Assembly (NCBI GenBank): GCA_904066235.2
Contig: CAJFCV020000002.1
Location: 4,030,001 to 4,094,000 of the forward strand
Origin: Bursaphelenchus xylophilus
Taxonomy: Eukaryota > Nematoda > Chromadorea > Rhabditida > Aphelenchoididae
DNA length: 64,000 nucleotides
Direction of reading: 5' to 3'
Made by a program: the position numbers and the translations under genes. Position 1 is the stretch's first letter, and each line of letters starts with the position of its first letter. Shown here piece by piece: positions 13,801 to 26,701 of the stretch. A model generated the notes under the pieces. The model had not been told where the DNA came from. It was given only the letters and a program-made list of their open reading frames with translations, and did no database searches.

Positions 13801-16800
13801 CAAAGTTGCTGCGCCAATTGCGTTGCTGAAGTGAAAAGCAACTTGACTTTGTCACAACACAATTAATTTTCTCGGTAGCGATGCCATTTTCGATGCGGCA
13901 GATCAGTCATTATTTTCCCGACAGGCAGGTATGATATATACTTTCTTCACAGCTTGGGATTTGTATATAATCATTAGTTATTTTCATGAAGCGCACGGAG
14001 ATTTTTTCTCTTTCGCACGGTGCATTTTCAACTTTTTCCTACTCGTCGTTAGCGCACAGCGGATTTTGCTTTTTTCGTACTGAAAAAACGATTTTTTTTG
14101 TGAAATGCACGGTGCAAAGTGGGAGTTTTTTATTCACGCTGCGGACCGAGACAAAATGCCCGTGCACTTTATAAAAGGACTAATGCTATAGAGCTTGCGT
14201 CAGCGGGACCTGAAAGCCTTCTTTTGTTGACAACTCCAGACAAGATGGAGCAAGATTTATAGTTTTTACACATGTATCTTGGGGATCCACTGGGTCCTGT
14301 TTCGTCTGGTCATGTGTTTTTTCACTATTCCCTTCAGGGGTTTTTTGAAAATTTGATTTATTTTGTTTTGCCATGTTTTTTGTTATTTTGAAAACAGTAG
14401 ATTTTATGGCCTCTTATTGTAGAAACAAAAGCGATGAAAGAAATTTTTGCTGACGTTCTAGTAAAAATATAAACTTCAAAGAAAATATGATAACTTTGGG
14501 TCCTAGAAGTACTATTTTGGTTACTCTGGATCCTCTATTTCTCAAGTTAGGAGCCAAATAATCATTACACATATCAGCTGTCGGGAAAATAATGAGCGAA
14601 CTGTCACGGAAAAAATTTCATCGCCGCTGAGAAAACGAATTAGGTCGCGGAAAAATAAAATTGCTTTTGACTACAGCGATGGGGTCAGCGCAGCCATATT
14701 GTACTTATTATTTTCCCGACAGACTGATATTTACTGATATTTTGCCGACATTGCCAATAGATCCAATAGTAAAGCCGTAAATTTTTAGGTCCTGCGTTTG
14801 TTTTGTGATATTTTTACATCTAAATCTTCTATGTGTACCATAATACTTCGCAATTTCAGTACTCCTTGACCCGTCATTCCAAGCCCGCGCCGATCTCAAC
14901 CGCTCAATGGACGCGCTGAACGACCGGATCATCCATTATCCCCAACCGATTGCCGGTCATTTCGCCTATATTCCGCCGACCAAGCCGCGGACCGTCTCCC
15001 AATTCGGCGGCCGAAGTTTGGCCGAGGTTTTGGGGAAACGGCGGATGGTTCAACTGCCTGTTGGCGGTACTTTGGGCCGGACTTTTTATCCGGCACCAGC
15101 TCGTCGAACACCGCTGAACCTCCAGCAAGCTTTTCAGCCGCCGCCGACGCCGCTGAAGCCTCGCGAGTTCGTTGTGGATCCGCATTTTGGCGATGGGTTG
15201 AGGCATCGAGCCAAGAGTTTGGAGAATACGAACAGGTTGGTTGGCATTTTCATTACCGTAGTCATTAAACTCGTCGGTTATTTTGGCAGTTTTTCCCTCA
15301 AATCAAAGTGTCATAGCTTTGTTGACATGTCCACGTCAATTAAAGTCTCGAATTCTCTATGAAATCACAAAAAATGTCCTCAAAATCCCGAAATTTGACC
15401 CGATAATGTCTTATCTTCAAGCCGTGAAGGCGTAATCCATAACCCCTTGTCATCAGGTGTTTTGAGCGGGTCAACAGACCCTTCATCAGATTGTGACGGC
15501 TCTGGCCAAAGGTTTGCTAATATTAAACGGGAAGTCGCAAGTGCCTTAGGCATGATTTTGACTAATTGGTGCGGCTGGTTTTGCTGGGAGGTGATTTGCT
15601 TTACCTTGGCCGAATGACGAGGAAGTTATTCGGTGTGAAGATTAGTTTCAATAGAGATTTTGTTGACTATTTCCATATTGGCGCGATTTTGAATAAACTA
15701 GGAAATGCCTGGGGAAAATCTTAGCTCGCATTTTGCAGAAGCGGTTGAGAGATTCGACAAGCTTTTTGCGAGAGATAACATAAAATTAAGAGACCAAAAA
15801 TTTGTTATTTTTTCAAAAAAAGTCTTCTGTTTGCCTTACAATGCTTTAATCTTAAATTATGCCATATTTCAATGAAATATAAGCCGGACACTTCAAGGCT
15901 TTCCTCAGTTTGCTCATTTCTTACCCTCCTCTCCGTTTTGTAAAGTAATTCCGCGAACGTTCGGCAATATTGACAGCCGAGGTTTGAATAAACAATGAGC
16001 TGTTCGGCTTGTGTCCTCTGGTCACTCAGCTTTTATTACGTTAGCAGATTGCTCGCTTCTTCTCGGAGATTTTTCAAATTAAAATTTCTTGATGACTAAA
16101 CCGTTTCGAAGCCAGTAAAATGACTAATTTTTCGAATCTCGCCCCTCTTTTCTTGTTTTTACTCAAACAAATTGGCCCGCTCCATCGGATCGCCCCACTG
16201 ACCAGCATTTTTTTTGTTTTGGGTCATAAAACGGCCTCGACTCTGACCTTTGACGAATGGCCGGGCCAAGGTTCTTTGGCCATAAAACTTGTTCGAATTT
16301 ATCAATCTGAAGATGCGGTACGAACGAACAAGGCCGCTCAATTCTCGCTCAAAAAACACTTTGGCAAAAAGTTGAGCGAGCCAATTTTTGAGACCCCAAT
16401 GAAACTTTAATAAAAAGTACGAATTTTAGTGGATCGTTGAGCTTTTCCGAATATTTACTCGCTTTGAACCGTCGCAAATTCGATTTCAATTCAGTGGGCA
16501 GTAGAAAAAAATGATATCGCATTGTTCAAAACGTTTTTTCTCGAGTCACAAAGTGTGTAAATTGAATTGGGCACCACCAATTCTATTCTGTGGACTCTAG
16601 CCTTTTTTGAGCATTTTTTTTAGTTTTTTCGGCGTTTGAGGATGTTCGGGATTGCGGTTACTTTTGAGCGGATTACTTGCTTTTTATCTTGCATTTTGAC
16701 TTTACTGAGGACTTTTTATTTTTATTTTTTTTTTGCCTGCAACATTTACTTTCTTTGGCCCAAATTAGGGGTAAAAAAACAGCCCAAATTGTTTGGTCGA

Positions 16801-19800
16801 AATTTTCCGAAAAATAAACTGCTTCCATATCTCGACAGTCTTTGCAAAGCGACAGTTAAACTTTTTCAAAGTAAAATTCAAAGGAACTCTAAGACATCCT
16901 TTCTTCAAAAATTCGAATTTTCCCTCAGCATCTTCGTTAAGCCGGCTGCCATTTCCAGCCGGTTTTTCTATTCAAATTTCCCTTTTATCCAACTTTTTCA
17001 TTCTGCCAAAAACACATGTTTGAATAATTTCTTTGTTTAAACAGAGGCGGAGATGTTTTCTCAAAGAAAAAAGAGCCGATTTTTAATCAAAATCCGGCAA
17101 CTTTTCCGCCCGAATCAAAAACGTATTTTTATCCGAAAAGCCTTGGAACAGAACGTTTAGACAAATTACAGTACCACCTCAATTTGATGTGCCAACTTTC
17201 CCAACATTTTGTATTCAAAAAGCCAGCTGGAATTCCAATTTCGTGGATTCGAATGCACTTTCATCCTCAGATAAAAAGTTTTCGAGGACCGGGCATAATT
17301 TTTATTTGGGCTGCGCCTACATATATCATAGGACCGGGGGGTTTTTTGAGTACGATTAATCTTTATGGACTTTGTTGGCTTTTGAGATATTGGGTTAAAC
17401 TTTAGTTTACTATGCTTTTTTCTAGCTATATTTGCGGTTTTTGATTCTCAAAAAAAAAAATCCCGTAGGACATTTGAACGTGGTTGAGATAAAAACTGAA
17501 GTAATCCATATCCGCCTCTTCGATATTCTTCAAATTTTGTGCAGATATTCTACATAGGTTCTTCATCCATTCCCTGAAAATTTTAGCTCACTTCTTCGAC
17601 TGCTACGGCAATAGTATGCAATTTTTTGAGAGAGTACACAAAATGAGGAGGGTTGAAAGACATTTTTTCGGCGTTTTTTTAGAATTTTTTGCCCAAAACT
17701 GAGTTATTGTGTGTAAAATTTGTTCTCCAGACGTAACAGATTCTCATCGTCAGGCCCAAAATTATAAAAGAATGTAAATTTTTGGCTCCAATTTTGGCTA
17801 AAAAATCTCTGCTCCTTCGGAAAATCAAAGCTGAAATTTTCAAATAGGCCAAGACTCGAATCAAAATTTCTGCTTTTTCGCAAAATCAACGGGTCAAATT
17901 TAGCTAACTATCCCGACAAACAGGAATCAAGACTTTTTTCTCCTGCCCTTCCTTATCCAAGCCTCCTTGAGCTACAACTAAATCCTCGATTAACTCCCGC
18001 AAACACCGTGAGAATTCTCCGCGCTAGTTGAAAGCCGGGGCCAAAGGACATTTATGAATGCCTCAACTGTTTTTTATTTAGTAAGAATAATTTGCGGCTA
18101 CTTTATTTATGACTCAACGATGAGAACTTGCGCAATTTCTATCCCGAGCATTGTAATGGAAATAACGGGCATTTGATGGGGGAGAAAGTGACCGTCAAAT
18201 AGGCTGGCGGCAAAGAAAATAGTCTTCTTTCTGGCCCATAAATTGAAAATTAGCTGTGTTTTTGGCGGAAACTTTAGTGCGTGGAATTTTTTCTACTTGG
18301 GCTTTTACGCAAGTTTTGATCACGATCGACCCATCGCACTTTCGGCGCCTTTCCTTTCTTAGTCATTGTACTTTTGCCAAGAAAAACTTTGCCAAACTGA
18401 CCAACCCCGCGTTTTTTACGATCGAAATTTTATTTCCTACGCCCATTCCTCCCCCATTTACCAGTTCCCTTCAACGGAATTGATGCTATTTTTATTGGGA
18501 AAGTGACAAATTCTGTTTTAAATTTGATTTCCCATTTTCCCACTGGTCATTTGAGTAAGAAACGGCTGATTGAAGAACGTGGTGGATTTTGTATCAAAAA
18601 AGTTGCTCGTGATTTGGTCGCTTCTTTCTATCAATACTTTTATTTTGATTATTTTAGAATTTGTCTTTTTGACGATCTGCCAGATGATTTTGACTATGAG
18701 AGTCAAGGTGTACGCTGATGGAAAGTTGTAAGTTTAACGGGGAAGTAAAAAGCGGGATGTCCTCAAAGTTTGATGCTCAGATTTGGATTAAATTTTAGGC
18801 GGATTAAATGCCTTGTAAGCAACATATTAGAGTTCTCCGTGTCCCTGCTTTTTTAGGTTGACGACGGTTCGGATCAACACAAAATCGATAGACATGGGGT
18901 GCAAGGCCGGTGTATACCAAAAAAAGATTGATAGTGCCTGTTAGTGCCTGTTAGGCCTGGCGAAGCCATTTTTGGTCGGCCGACGCCCGGCGAAGACTCG
19001 GCGGAGACTTGGCGAAGACTTCAAATATATATGTCCGCTTTTTCTAATTTTAGCTATTTCTAACGTTAGTTTTGTTTGCCCTGAGGGATTGTAACACACC
19101 AAAATTTGCGGCAAAAGACGATGATCCGTAACTTTTATCTAGCCATCATTGATGTAAGTAGGTGTAAAATATACCTCAAAATAGGTGATGGGCTTCCTTA
19201 GAACCCGATCAATGTTATTATTTCTACAATAAATTCTCCCGAAAACTCGTAGCACCGATTTTTTCAACGTTTGTTTTGCTGTAAAAATCAGATTTTTAGC
19301 TCGAAAAATGGTTGAACAAAGATAATGTTTTTGTTCAAACTTGCGTTTCATTTACATATTTGTATTTCAAAACTCTCCCTCCAATTCAAATATTCATCCA
19401 AAATCAACGGGTTTTATCGCCAGTGATTCATTCGTTTTCTGGAATCCAGCGCGCGAAGACGATTTATAATACTTATTTTTAATCTTTATATTGGATTATA
19501 CCGAACGCAAATTTCTGGCGCTGAGTGAGAGCGACGAACGGAACAAACAAATCTCTTTTTCGGACTGGGGAGCGGGATGAGACGTGAATTCGAAAACGTT
19601 CGCTAAATGTTGGCGTAGCGGGCTTGTAATTGGATTTTTTGGATGTGGTTTTGTCTTTACCGGTATTTTGTCTTGTCATTTGGGCGTTTGGAGATGTAGA
19701 TGTGGCATTGGAAATTGCATTGCGCTGGTAGAACTAAAAAGATTTATCGGGTCCTAGGATAGCTTACCACCGTTTTGAGGCATTTTACATGTACATCAAT

Positions 19801-22800
19801 AATGTCTAGATGAAAGTTACGGATCTTCGTTTTTTGCCTCAAATTTTGCTCTTTGACATGTTAAAATAATCCAGGATAAAGGAAACTAACGTTAGCAATA
19901 GCTAAAATTAGGAGAAGTGGACGTATTGCAAGCTTCGCCAGGTCTTCGCCGAGCCTCCGCCGACCATCCAAAGGCGTTGCCAGGCCCTGTAGTCACTTCC
20001 TACAGCCTTATTTGACTGATTCTTTGAAAATGGGCCAAGATTCCTAAAAATATAAACATCGTATCTTGTGTTCCTCCTAATTAAAAAGTCATAAAATCTT
20101 TTTTTTCACTAAAAAACATTCTTGATCATCTTTCAACCCCCCAAATTTCCAAATCACGTCAAACTCCACACATCAAAACTCTATTTTTTTGACTGTTTAC
20201 TTTTTCCCACAAGGTTATCAATAGGCTACGACAAAATCTTTACGATTTGAAAACATTTTATTGGAGGATGTATCAAAACGAGCCGGTTATATTTATTTCC
20301 CTTCCGAGTTTTATGACATGTTTTTCGAGGGAAATAATTATTGCATATTGTTCCTGAAACAAGAACGATTTTTGAAAATTATAGGGAGCTAACGAGTAGT
20401 CATAGAATTTTTTGGTTTTACTGGGTAAAACAACCGAAACGAAAGATACAGTCCTTTTTTCATTGTCTTCTCTATGGTCTTTTTACAGTGTCAAAAAGGG
20501 GTGTGAGTCAAATCTTTTCTTTGAACAGAATCTATGAAATCTTTAAAGTTCAGCGCTCATATTCCGATAAAACTTGGCATAGATTTAGAGTAATTTTTTA
20601 TAAGACATATGTGGGGCTCCTACTTTGCAAAAAACGGCCGATATTTTTGGGTCAAAAATGGGAAAAAATGCGAGACATTTTTGCCAAATTTGGCATGAAA
20701 AAGCATTTCTGTTTCTGCTGTACAGGGTGATATTTCCATAAAAAAATAAAATTTTTCTGCAGAAGAAAAAGGCATAACCAAAAAGTGTTCTCTGCGACCA
20801 TTCTCCACGTTTTGCTGTCGGCCGCAAAATCCGTTGATTATCCTCGGCTGCCCCTGTAAAGCGCAAGTCAAAATTTTCTTGAATTTATATATGGCACATG
20901 CTCAAACCCCGCACAAAATTCAAGAAAGAACTGAGCGTCGATCTTCGAGTACCGCCCTGTTAGTCCATGGCCTATCGATCGCCTCTGGCCGAATAATTCT
21001 TCGACCAAAGTTCGTTTTTCTACCACCGATCCTCTTTCCCGCCCACCCTTGTGCCTGATAATTTATTTTATTATGCGAGCTCTCTCTCCACGACTAGATA
21101 ATTGTTCCACATTCATCTTCTGGAGTTCCATGTCCTCCCTCCTCTCTCTATTGCATCTCGTGTCGATTGGCCATAAATTTTTTTCTCTGATTTATTCCTG
21201 CTTTCCAAAAACAGGGTTCTCCGTTGTCAGCGTCGTTTCGTATTGTTTTTTCTTGTTGTTTCCGGGCGCGGATCCCTCACATGTTTCCTTTTTCGGGTTG
21301 AAAAATGGGTGCGCCGAAATTTATTCGAAAACTCGCCGAGATTTGCGCCCGCCGTCGAGGGTTTAGCGCGCAAGTTTCCCCTTGCTATGCCATTGTTTTT
21401 AGAGGGGCTGGGAGATTGGGCGAGGTCGGGTCAAATCTTGAAGCTGTTTGGAGAGAAGATTCGACTTCTTGGAGGTGTTTCAGGTTGGCAGGAAAATTAT
21501 GATTTTTGTGATTTTTCGCAAAGACAGAGCCAAAAGACTTACAATTTTTCGAGGTCAAAACGCCACCGAATTTATCCTTTGAAAACGCTTTGGATCCTTA
21601 AGATTTCACATGTTTTTTATAAGCTTTTCCTAAAGTTTCCCTCTGATTTTAACTACCCGCGAATCACCCTTTATCCTTGTCAACCATGCAACCATAAATC
21701 AGCGCAACGATTCGCTGCTCGACAACGATATAAATTTTGTTGCGCAAACGCATGTTTAAGGTCTTTTGGCGTCGCCTGACTCCAGGACATCTGCGGTAAT
21801 CGTTTGAATATTTTCGAATTTATTGTCGCTTCTTTATGACGTCATGGGAATTCCGAATGCAGAGGCGATTGCTTTTGTAAATGAAGTCTGCAAATTCCTT
21901 TTTTATAAAGGAATGTGGAGACGATTGAGGGAAATCGTGCTGATTTTTCAAGGCGATCTTTTTTTATATTTTGACTCGATTGAATTCCCCTCAAAAACGC
22001 GCTGCCTTAAACGCATGCCAGTAAAATATACATTCCATTTTACTGGATTTTCCTGTGTCTTTCTCGTTAAATAAATTGACGTGAACAGTCCTGCGGGAGG
22101 TTTCACGCTGCGCCTCTTTTGTTTCAATATGGATTCGGAATTCTTTAAATTAAAATCCGTCGAAGAGACTCCGAAGCCTTTGTGTTTGATATGCCACATC
22201 TGTCTTAACAATTTCTGTCACTCAAAATAGCCAGTTTTATTTTGAGATTTTTGAATTAAAATTTGTTTTTTAGGATTAACGCAACCCCAGCCAAACTGAA
22301 GCGGGCCCAGTCCAAGCAGAGTGGTGCGGCTGGAGTGGAGGAGAAGTCGGCGCTCCAGCACGCCAAGAACTTTTTGAGAAGACTGTACAACACATCCACA
22401 TTAAGGCTGAAGCCCGAGAAAACGGCGAAGAATGGGAAGATCGACCCGTCCGAGCGATTCAAAACTGCCACAAGTCCTTTCTATGAAATGAGGTGAGTTG
22501 TTGTCGGATTTTCAACGATCTCTAAAGGCCTGCGGCTCTGAAATTTTTTGCCATCTACTGAATTTGCCTTACAGCATCTGCATCTTGACTTAAAGTAGAT
22601 TTCGTGCCATTTCACTCAAAATTTCTTCTATTTCCCCATCCATTATTAAGAATGGGCTTCTGTGTAAACCCACCCGGCAAAATCTCCCCTTCAGAAATTG
22701 CCTCAAATTGATGACTCCTCCGAAATTCTCGGGCCAAAGGTGTTTGGAGGGGTTTCGAAAAAATATCTTTGGGTCACTCCCCGTGGAAGAATTCCTAGAC

Positions 22801-25015
22801 AACGTTTTTGTCTTGAATGGTCATAAAAAGTGACCACAAGAGGGGAAAAGGGATTGGAAGGCCATAATTTCCTTCTTCTTGATTTCGCTTTTGGTCAGAG
22901 GTTTTCTTCTTTTGGAATTTTATAAAAAAATTTTGGGCTGGAAGGGGTTTTGACCTGTAAGGCTTTTTTGGCTGATAGCGCGGGAGGTAATTGATGGAAA
23001 TCTATGGAAGGTGTATCTTTTGCAACCCTAAAGATCCTCTTCCTTCACAAAACAACTATTTTTAGTTGAGGCCCTAGTAAGGCAATTTGCAAAAATCATT
23101 TTGATAAAAAATGACAAATTTTGGCGATTTTGTAGGATATAATAGATTTCAACGGTATTCTGATGGGGGGATATTGCGGCAAAAAATCGTGCAGTCGATA
23201 CCTGGGAGCCCTTAGGTCCTAACAACTTTGTTTTTGCAAATTTTTATCCCTTACCTCGCAATACATTGCCAAAAGAAACCTTCCAGATCCGCCTGACCTT
23301 GAGATTTCCTATTTTAACACTTCTTCAACTGTTGTTGACAACATCTTGTGAGATTCGGGATTTATTTTCGACATCTTGTCTTTACATTGCCCAATTAGTC
23401 AGGTTTCCGGCAAAATCTGTCAACCGTGTCAAACAATTACTTTTGATTCTCGGTTTTTATTCTCCTTACATCACTTTTGAGTCTCCTACGAATTGCCAAC
23501 TGTCTGTGCAAAAGAAACTTGACCTGATGGTCAGTTGGTTTTTCCGAGAGGAAAATGTTCGGTCAAAGAAAAAAGAGCAGCTGGAACACAATGGCCTGAG
23601 GGGAAATGGGTTTTGTTTTCGGCGAACCCTCATAATTTCGTTTGGGGGATTTGATTATCGCGAAGGTGAAGCTTGTATTCATGTACTCAAATTTCTATTT
23701 ATAGTAGCACATTGTCAGTGAGCTGATAAAAGATGGTCAAAATTACGTCGTTGAGGTGCTTTTGTATCGGCAAAAGGTTTGAAAAACTCAAATATTATAG
23801 TTAAAATTCTGTTCTCACATTATATCAAAAAATAATTTATGGGGTTATAACAAAAAAATGTTTATATTTCCAGACTCCCTCAACCGGAAGAGCGCCCGTT
23901 CCTCCCCTACAACATCCGCTACGAAGTGGAGGATGATGTTGAAAGCGGCACGGAAGAAGTCAGCGGATACGTGGAAGAGGACTGTAGCGTCATCTACAAC
24001 AACTCGCACCTGCTGAACACGCCGGCGTCGACGAGCTCCGGCTCGTCGGCGCTGAACCACTCCTCGCCGGACGAAGGCGTCTTCAGCGGCTGTGAGGACG
24101 GCTCAACTGTGTCGTCAAGTCGATCATCGGACCACTCATTTTCGAATATTTTGTCCAACCGCTCCCCAAGACAGTCGCAGATTGCATCGAATCGACCGAG
24201 CTCTGGAATGTCGTCGGCGTCATCGACAGCGATGCATTCCGCGTTGTCGTCGTCGTCAATAAGCTCACCCGCTGCGAAGAGGCCGGCGGATATAAAGGAG
24301 GAGGAAGGTCAGGATGGAACGTTCAAAAATTGGAACCAATTGTTCGACCATTTGAGGAAGGAAATTGTAAGTTTGACATATGCCAGATGCGAGCAGAATA
24401 AGATACAGACTCGTGCCGGCAGTTTTCGGAGACTTTCGGAATTAGGTCCTATTTTTGCCTAGACTGGTCAATAAATACCTTTAACATTGGGCTGTTGAAG
24501 ATCGGGTTTTTGTGTGGATTTTATTGATTACAGTGACGGGCCTGATCCTGTAGCAGAAATCGTACTATTTTACATCCGGGAAGTATCAAAAAATGTAGCA
24601 AAATGTCTTCTTCTCCAACTAAAAATACTCCGTTTCGCCCTTGCCCTCGCAAAAAAAGGTACACGATTTTGAAAGTGGAGTCTTCTCACTTGGAGAGGGA
24701 GGTATTTTGCCACGTTTCTGATACTTCCCGGATGCAAAATAGTACTGTTTTTGCCACTGGATCAGATCCGCCGCTGTATCTTGACCATGATTTTATAACC
24801 CGCCGATTTAATTTGGACCAGTCTGAAACTCGTCAGTTGATTTTCTGCGCAGTAGCAAAATATGACCTCTGCCCTGGGGCACATAAAAAAATTCTGGAGC
24901 TTTTAATTTCAACTATTTTCAGACCGAAATGAGAGCCCGCGATCAGGAGATTCTCGAAAACCTGATGACAATTGAAGAGGAAATCCGCGTTGTGAAACAC
25001 AACCAGGCCGTTTGA
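7857..25015 (+). CDS. Ser-rich 664-aa protein with C-terminal LURAP/FAM89-like helix (putative)
   Basis: I assembled six exons with matching phases: 7857-8014, 10980-11635, 14860-15235, 22274-22492, 23874-24366 and 24923-25015, 1995 nt in all. Each junction has GT..AG, mostly with TTTTCAG- or TTTCAG-type acceptors. The start ATG at 7857 is the first after an in-frame TAG. The protein is polar and probably disordered, with Ser-rich runs in exons 2 and 5 and many Pro and basic residues in exon 3. The end (LFDHLRKEITEMRARDQEIL, then LMTIEEEIRVVK) is a predicted amphipathic helix. Its Leu pattern recalls the short conserved block of LURAP1/FAM89 adaptors; that comparison is from memory and unverified. 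The 7-kb third intron is full of repeats. AATAAA lies at 25242. I do not know the function. Confidence 0.8.
8015..10979 (+). other. Intron 1 of the 664-aa gene
   Basis: No coding sequence is supported. The intron contains a family D end (about 9288-9320, AAGTGCGACGC motif), fragments of family A (9354-9375, 9580-9673, 9782-9877) and family C blocks with TGCACTGTGC (about 9393-9510 and 10546-10660). Confidence 0.6.
9580..9673 (+). repeat. Family A MITE, 5' part
   Basis: It starts CAGTTTGTAGGGAAAATAAT and has the interior ATCGCATCGCCGCCGAGAAA followed by GTGTCGTGG. The right end is absent. A second 3'-truncated fragment of the same family follows at about 9782-9877. Confidence 0.65.
12563..12864. 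repeat. Family C element
   Basis: The ends TTTTCATAAAGTG and CACTTTATGAAAA are inverted repeats of each other. The interior is a string of TGCACNGTGC-like palindromes spaced by T- or A-rich runs. It lies in intron 2 of the 664-aa gene, directly beside a family B element. Confidence 0.75.
12878..13125. repeat. Family B MITE, complete
   Basis: Terminal inverted repeats CAGTGAGGGACCTGATCC and its counterpart ending CACTG enclose 248 bp. The element is flanked by TA on both sides (12876-12877 and 13126-13127), the target duplication of Tc1/mariner-type transposition. An inner inverted repeat (ATACCTCCC / GGGAGGTAT) is also present. Confidence 0.85.
13200..13610 (+). other. GC-rich island inside intron 2
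   Basis: The base composition rises sharply over this block, and several frames stay open on both strands, including an ATG frame on + at 13421-13608 that ends in TAA. I found no convincing donor to join it to the next exon. It could be an alternative promoter or first exon of the 664-aa gene, or unrelated. Confidence 0.25.
13775..13928. repeat. Family A MITE
   Basis: TCAGTCTGTCGGGAAAATA at the left and TTATTTTCCCGACAGGCAG at the right form the terminal inverted repeat. The interior carries GTCGCTGAAGTGAAAAGCAA. It lies within intron 2 of the 664-aa gene. Confidence 0.85.
13981..14177. repeat. Family C element
   Basis: It starts TTTTCATGAAGCGCACGG and ends GTGCACTTTATAAAA, with several TGCACGGTGC-type palindromes between. 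It is a shorter relative of the copy at 12563. Confidence 0.7.
14574..14727. repeat. Family A MITE with TA duplication
   Basis: TCAGCTGTCGGGAAAATAAT and the right end ATTATTTTCCCGACAGACTG, then A, enclose 154 bp. TA precedes (14572-14573) and follows (14728-14729). This is the best-preserved copy for defining the element ends. Confidence 0.9.
15236..22273 (+). other. Intron 3 of the 664-aa gene (7 kb)
   Basis: No coding exon is supported, although an ATG frame at 16120-16410 stays open for 96 codons. The intron holds two head-to-head family E copies (18856-20012) and a family D end near 18738-18775. The remainder is AT-rich DNA without features I can name. Confidence 0.5.
18856..20012. repeat. 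Two inverted family E copies
   Basis: The left half (from GACGACGGTTCGGATCAACA through GTGCCTGTTAGGCCTGGCGA) is found inverted in the right half (GTTGCCAGGCCCTGTAGTC, with the inverted GCTAAAATTAG core). Both match the elements at 59362 and 60761. The two copies face each other, and each is truncated at its inner end. Confidence 0.7.
24532..24776. repeat. Family B MITE in intron 5
   Basis: It starts CAGTGACGGGCCTGATCC and ends GATCAGATCCGCCGCTG. It is flanked by TA at 24530-24531 and 24777-24778. It fills nearly half of the last intron (24367-24922) of the 664-aa gene. Confidence 0.85.
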
Positions 25016-25241
25016 CGAACCTCCGCGCCAACAACATCCACAAGGGTATTCACCTCAAAAACATGTTTCTTTACTATTCTATTTTACGACAGTCCGTTTG
25101 CTGTAGAACAATTTGCCGTTCACGGTGCTTTAATATGTTATAATCACTTTAAATTTATCCCAGTGTAAGAAAGAGTTCACATTGGTTTATTGTTATCGGC
25201 TTTATCCTATGTTTATATCTCCCATACTCAACAGTGTTTTG

Positions 25242-25247
25242 AATAAA
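25242..25247 (+). terminator. Poly(A) signal, 664-aa gene
   Basis: AATAAA lies 227 nt after the TGA and about 320 nt before the start of the collagen gene. Confidence 0.6.
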
Positions 25248-25565
25248 CAAGTTATGACGTTTTGAAATTCACATACTGTACTATAAATAGGAATTTGATA
25301 GTAAGTTTGACGGCATTAAACTTCTGTATGAGTAATCCGAACACTTTAATCCCGAAATTCGTCAAACTTTGGGCGAATTATACGGTATTACCAGAGACCA
25401 GGTCATCGGTCGGTCATTATGTGTGTGTAGAAACTCTCGTCACTTATTTGATCCCAAAATTCTGTCGGCGGCATTTGGGTATAAATTTAATCATTCTATC
25501 GTACCTCTTAATCGCCCCCGCTACAGAAAAAAGGTGATACAGTAGTCGTCTCTAACGTGCATGTT

Positions 25566-26656
25566 ATGAAGTGGGTCTGCCCAATTCTAAGTGTCACGAA
25601 CACAATTATTTTTGTACTAATTTCCTTCTACATCCCAACTATTGTCAAGATATTAGCAGAGATAGAAGAGGGCCTAAAAACGGAAGTCATTGAGATCTCC
25701 GATCTACACAATGAAGCATGGTACGTTGAATTTTGCATGTAATTTTATAATAGTTTCCTTTGTTTCAACGTCAAAAAACATTTGTTGCTAAACACGTTAG
25801 TGTTGGACTTTTTGAAACACACTTGAACCTTTTATTATAATACCGCTTTTTGTATGCAAACAGTAGGTTTTATGGGGTCATCAAGCGATTTTTATAGGGA
25901 ACTACTTCAACGAACAAAAACGACAGCTCAGCTGCGGCGAAAGCGAGCCTGGCAACCACAGTGCAGTTGCAATGCATTCAACACTTGCCCGCCGGGACCA
26001 CCAGGAGCACGTGGTGCCAGAGGGTTGAATGGGTTTCCTGGTAAGACTCAAAAAATCAAGTATATACCCTGTGTACCAAATATAGCTGCTAGAATTTACA
26101 TTTTTCTTTAAATCTAGGTATTCCCGGAGCACCCGGAGCTCAAGGACTCCCCGGCAATTATCCTCAAATAAATATTGATCCGGTCGACAAATGCCGAATT
26201 TGCCCATATGGTAAAGCAGGCCCAGATGGCCCAGAAGGCCCCAAAGGTCCGCCCGGCCCGCCTGGAGCACCAGGTGTTCCTGGTGCGCGTGGAATGAGAG
26301 GACTAAGCGGCCAGGAAGGGGCACCCGGCCGGCCTGGAGAACCCGGAAAGGTTGGGAAACCAGGCCCTATCGGACAACGAGGTCGCAACGGAATAGTTGG
26401 AAGAAAAGGCAAACCTGGAGCACCTGGCTTGCCGGGACCGGCCGGAAGTCGAGGTGAAGTTGGAGCTGCGGGAGAGCCTGGGGTCCCTGGAAATGATGGA
26501 GTTCGAGGAAGGATGGGCCAAAGAGGAGATAGAGGCGCGGCTGGACGTCCAGGTGTTCCCGGATTGAGCGGAAAGAAGGGTGAGCCAGGACGAGACGCAC
26601 TTTACTGTTCATGTCCCAAGAGAACCTTCGTTTTGGACAGAACTTCCAGTTTTTGA
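25566..26656 (+). CDS. Cuticle collagen
   Basis: A structural protein secreted by hypodermis to build the nematode cuticle. Three exons join in phase (25566-25720, 25898-26040, 26118-26656), giving 278 aa, a usual length for the family. Residues 5-30 form a hydrophobic signal-anchor. RRKR at residues 65-68 is a furin-like cleavage site. A Cys cluster (CSC..C) precedes the first Gly-X-Y block. A non-helical break with CRIC separates it from a long Gly-X-Y domain, which ends in CSCP and a short basic tail. The first acceptor was chosen at 25897 because it alone restores the frame after the phase-2 donor; the AG at 25863 would break it. The poly(A) signal is at 26696. The class is clear, the individual gene name is not. 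Confidence 0.95.
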
Positions 26657-26695
26657 GACAGCATTGCTATTTGCAAATACACAAAAGGATATTTA

Positions 26696-26701
26696 AATAA
26701 A
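26696..26701 (+). terminator. Poly(A) signal, collagen
   Basis: AATAAA lies 39 nt after the collagen TGA. Confidence 0.75.

Noticed and set aside
16937..16965. GC-rich hairpin followed by T-run, like a bacterial terminator
   Set aside because: The stem CCGGCTG/CAGCCGG with T5 lies in an intron of a eukaryotic gene. No prokaryotic context exists here, so I take it as chance.
23266..23721. 151-codon frame on + in intron 4
   Set aside because: It begins with TTG, has no ATG near its start, and lies in an intron whose flanking exons join in phase without it.
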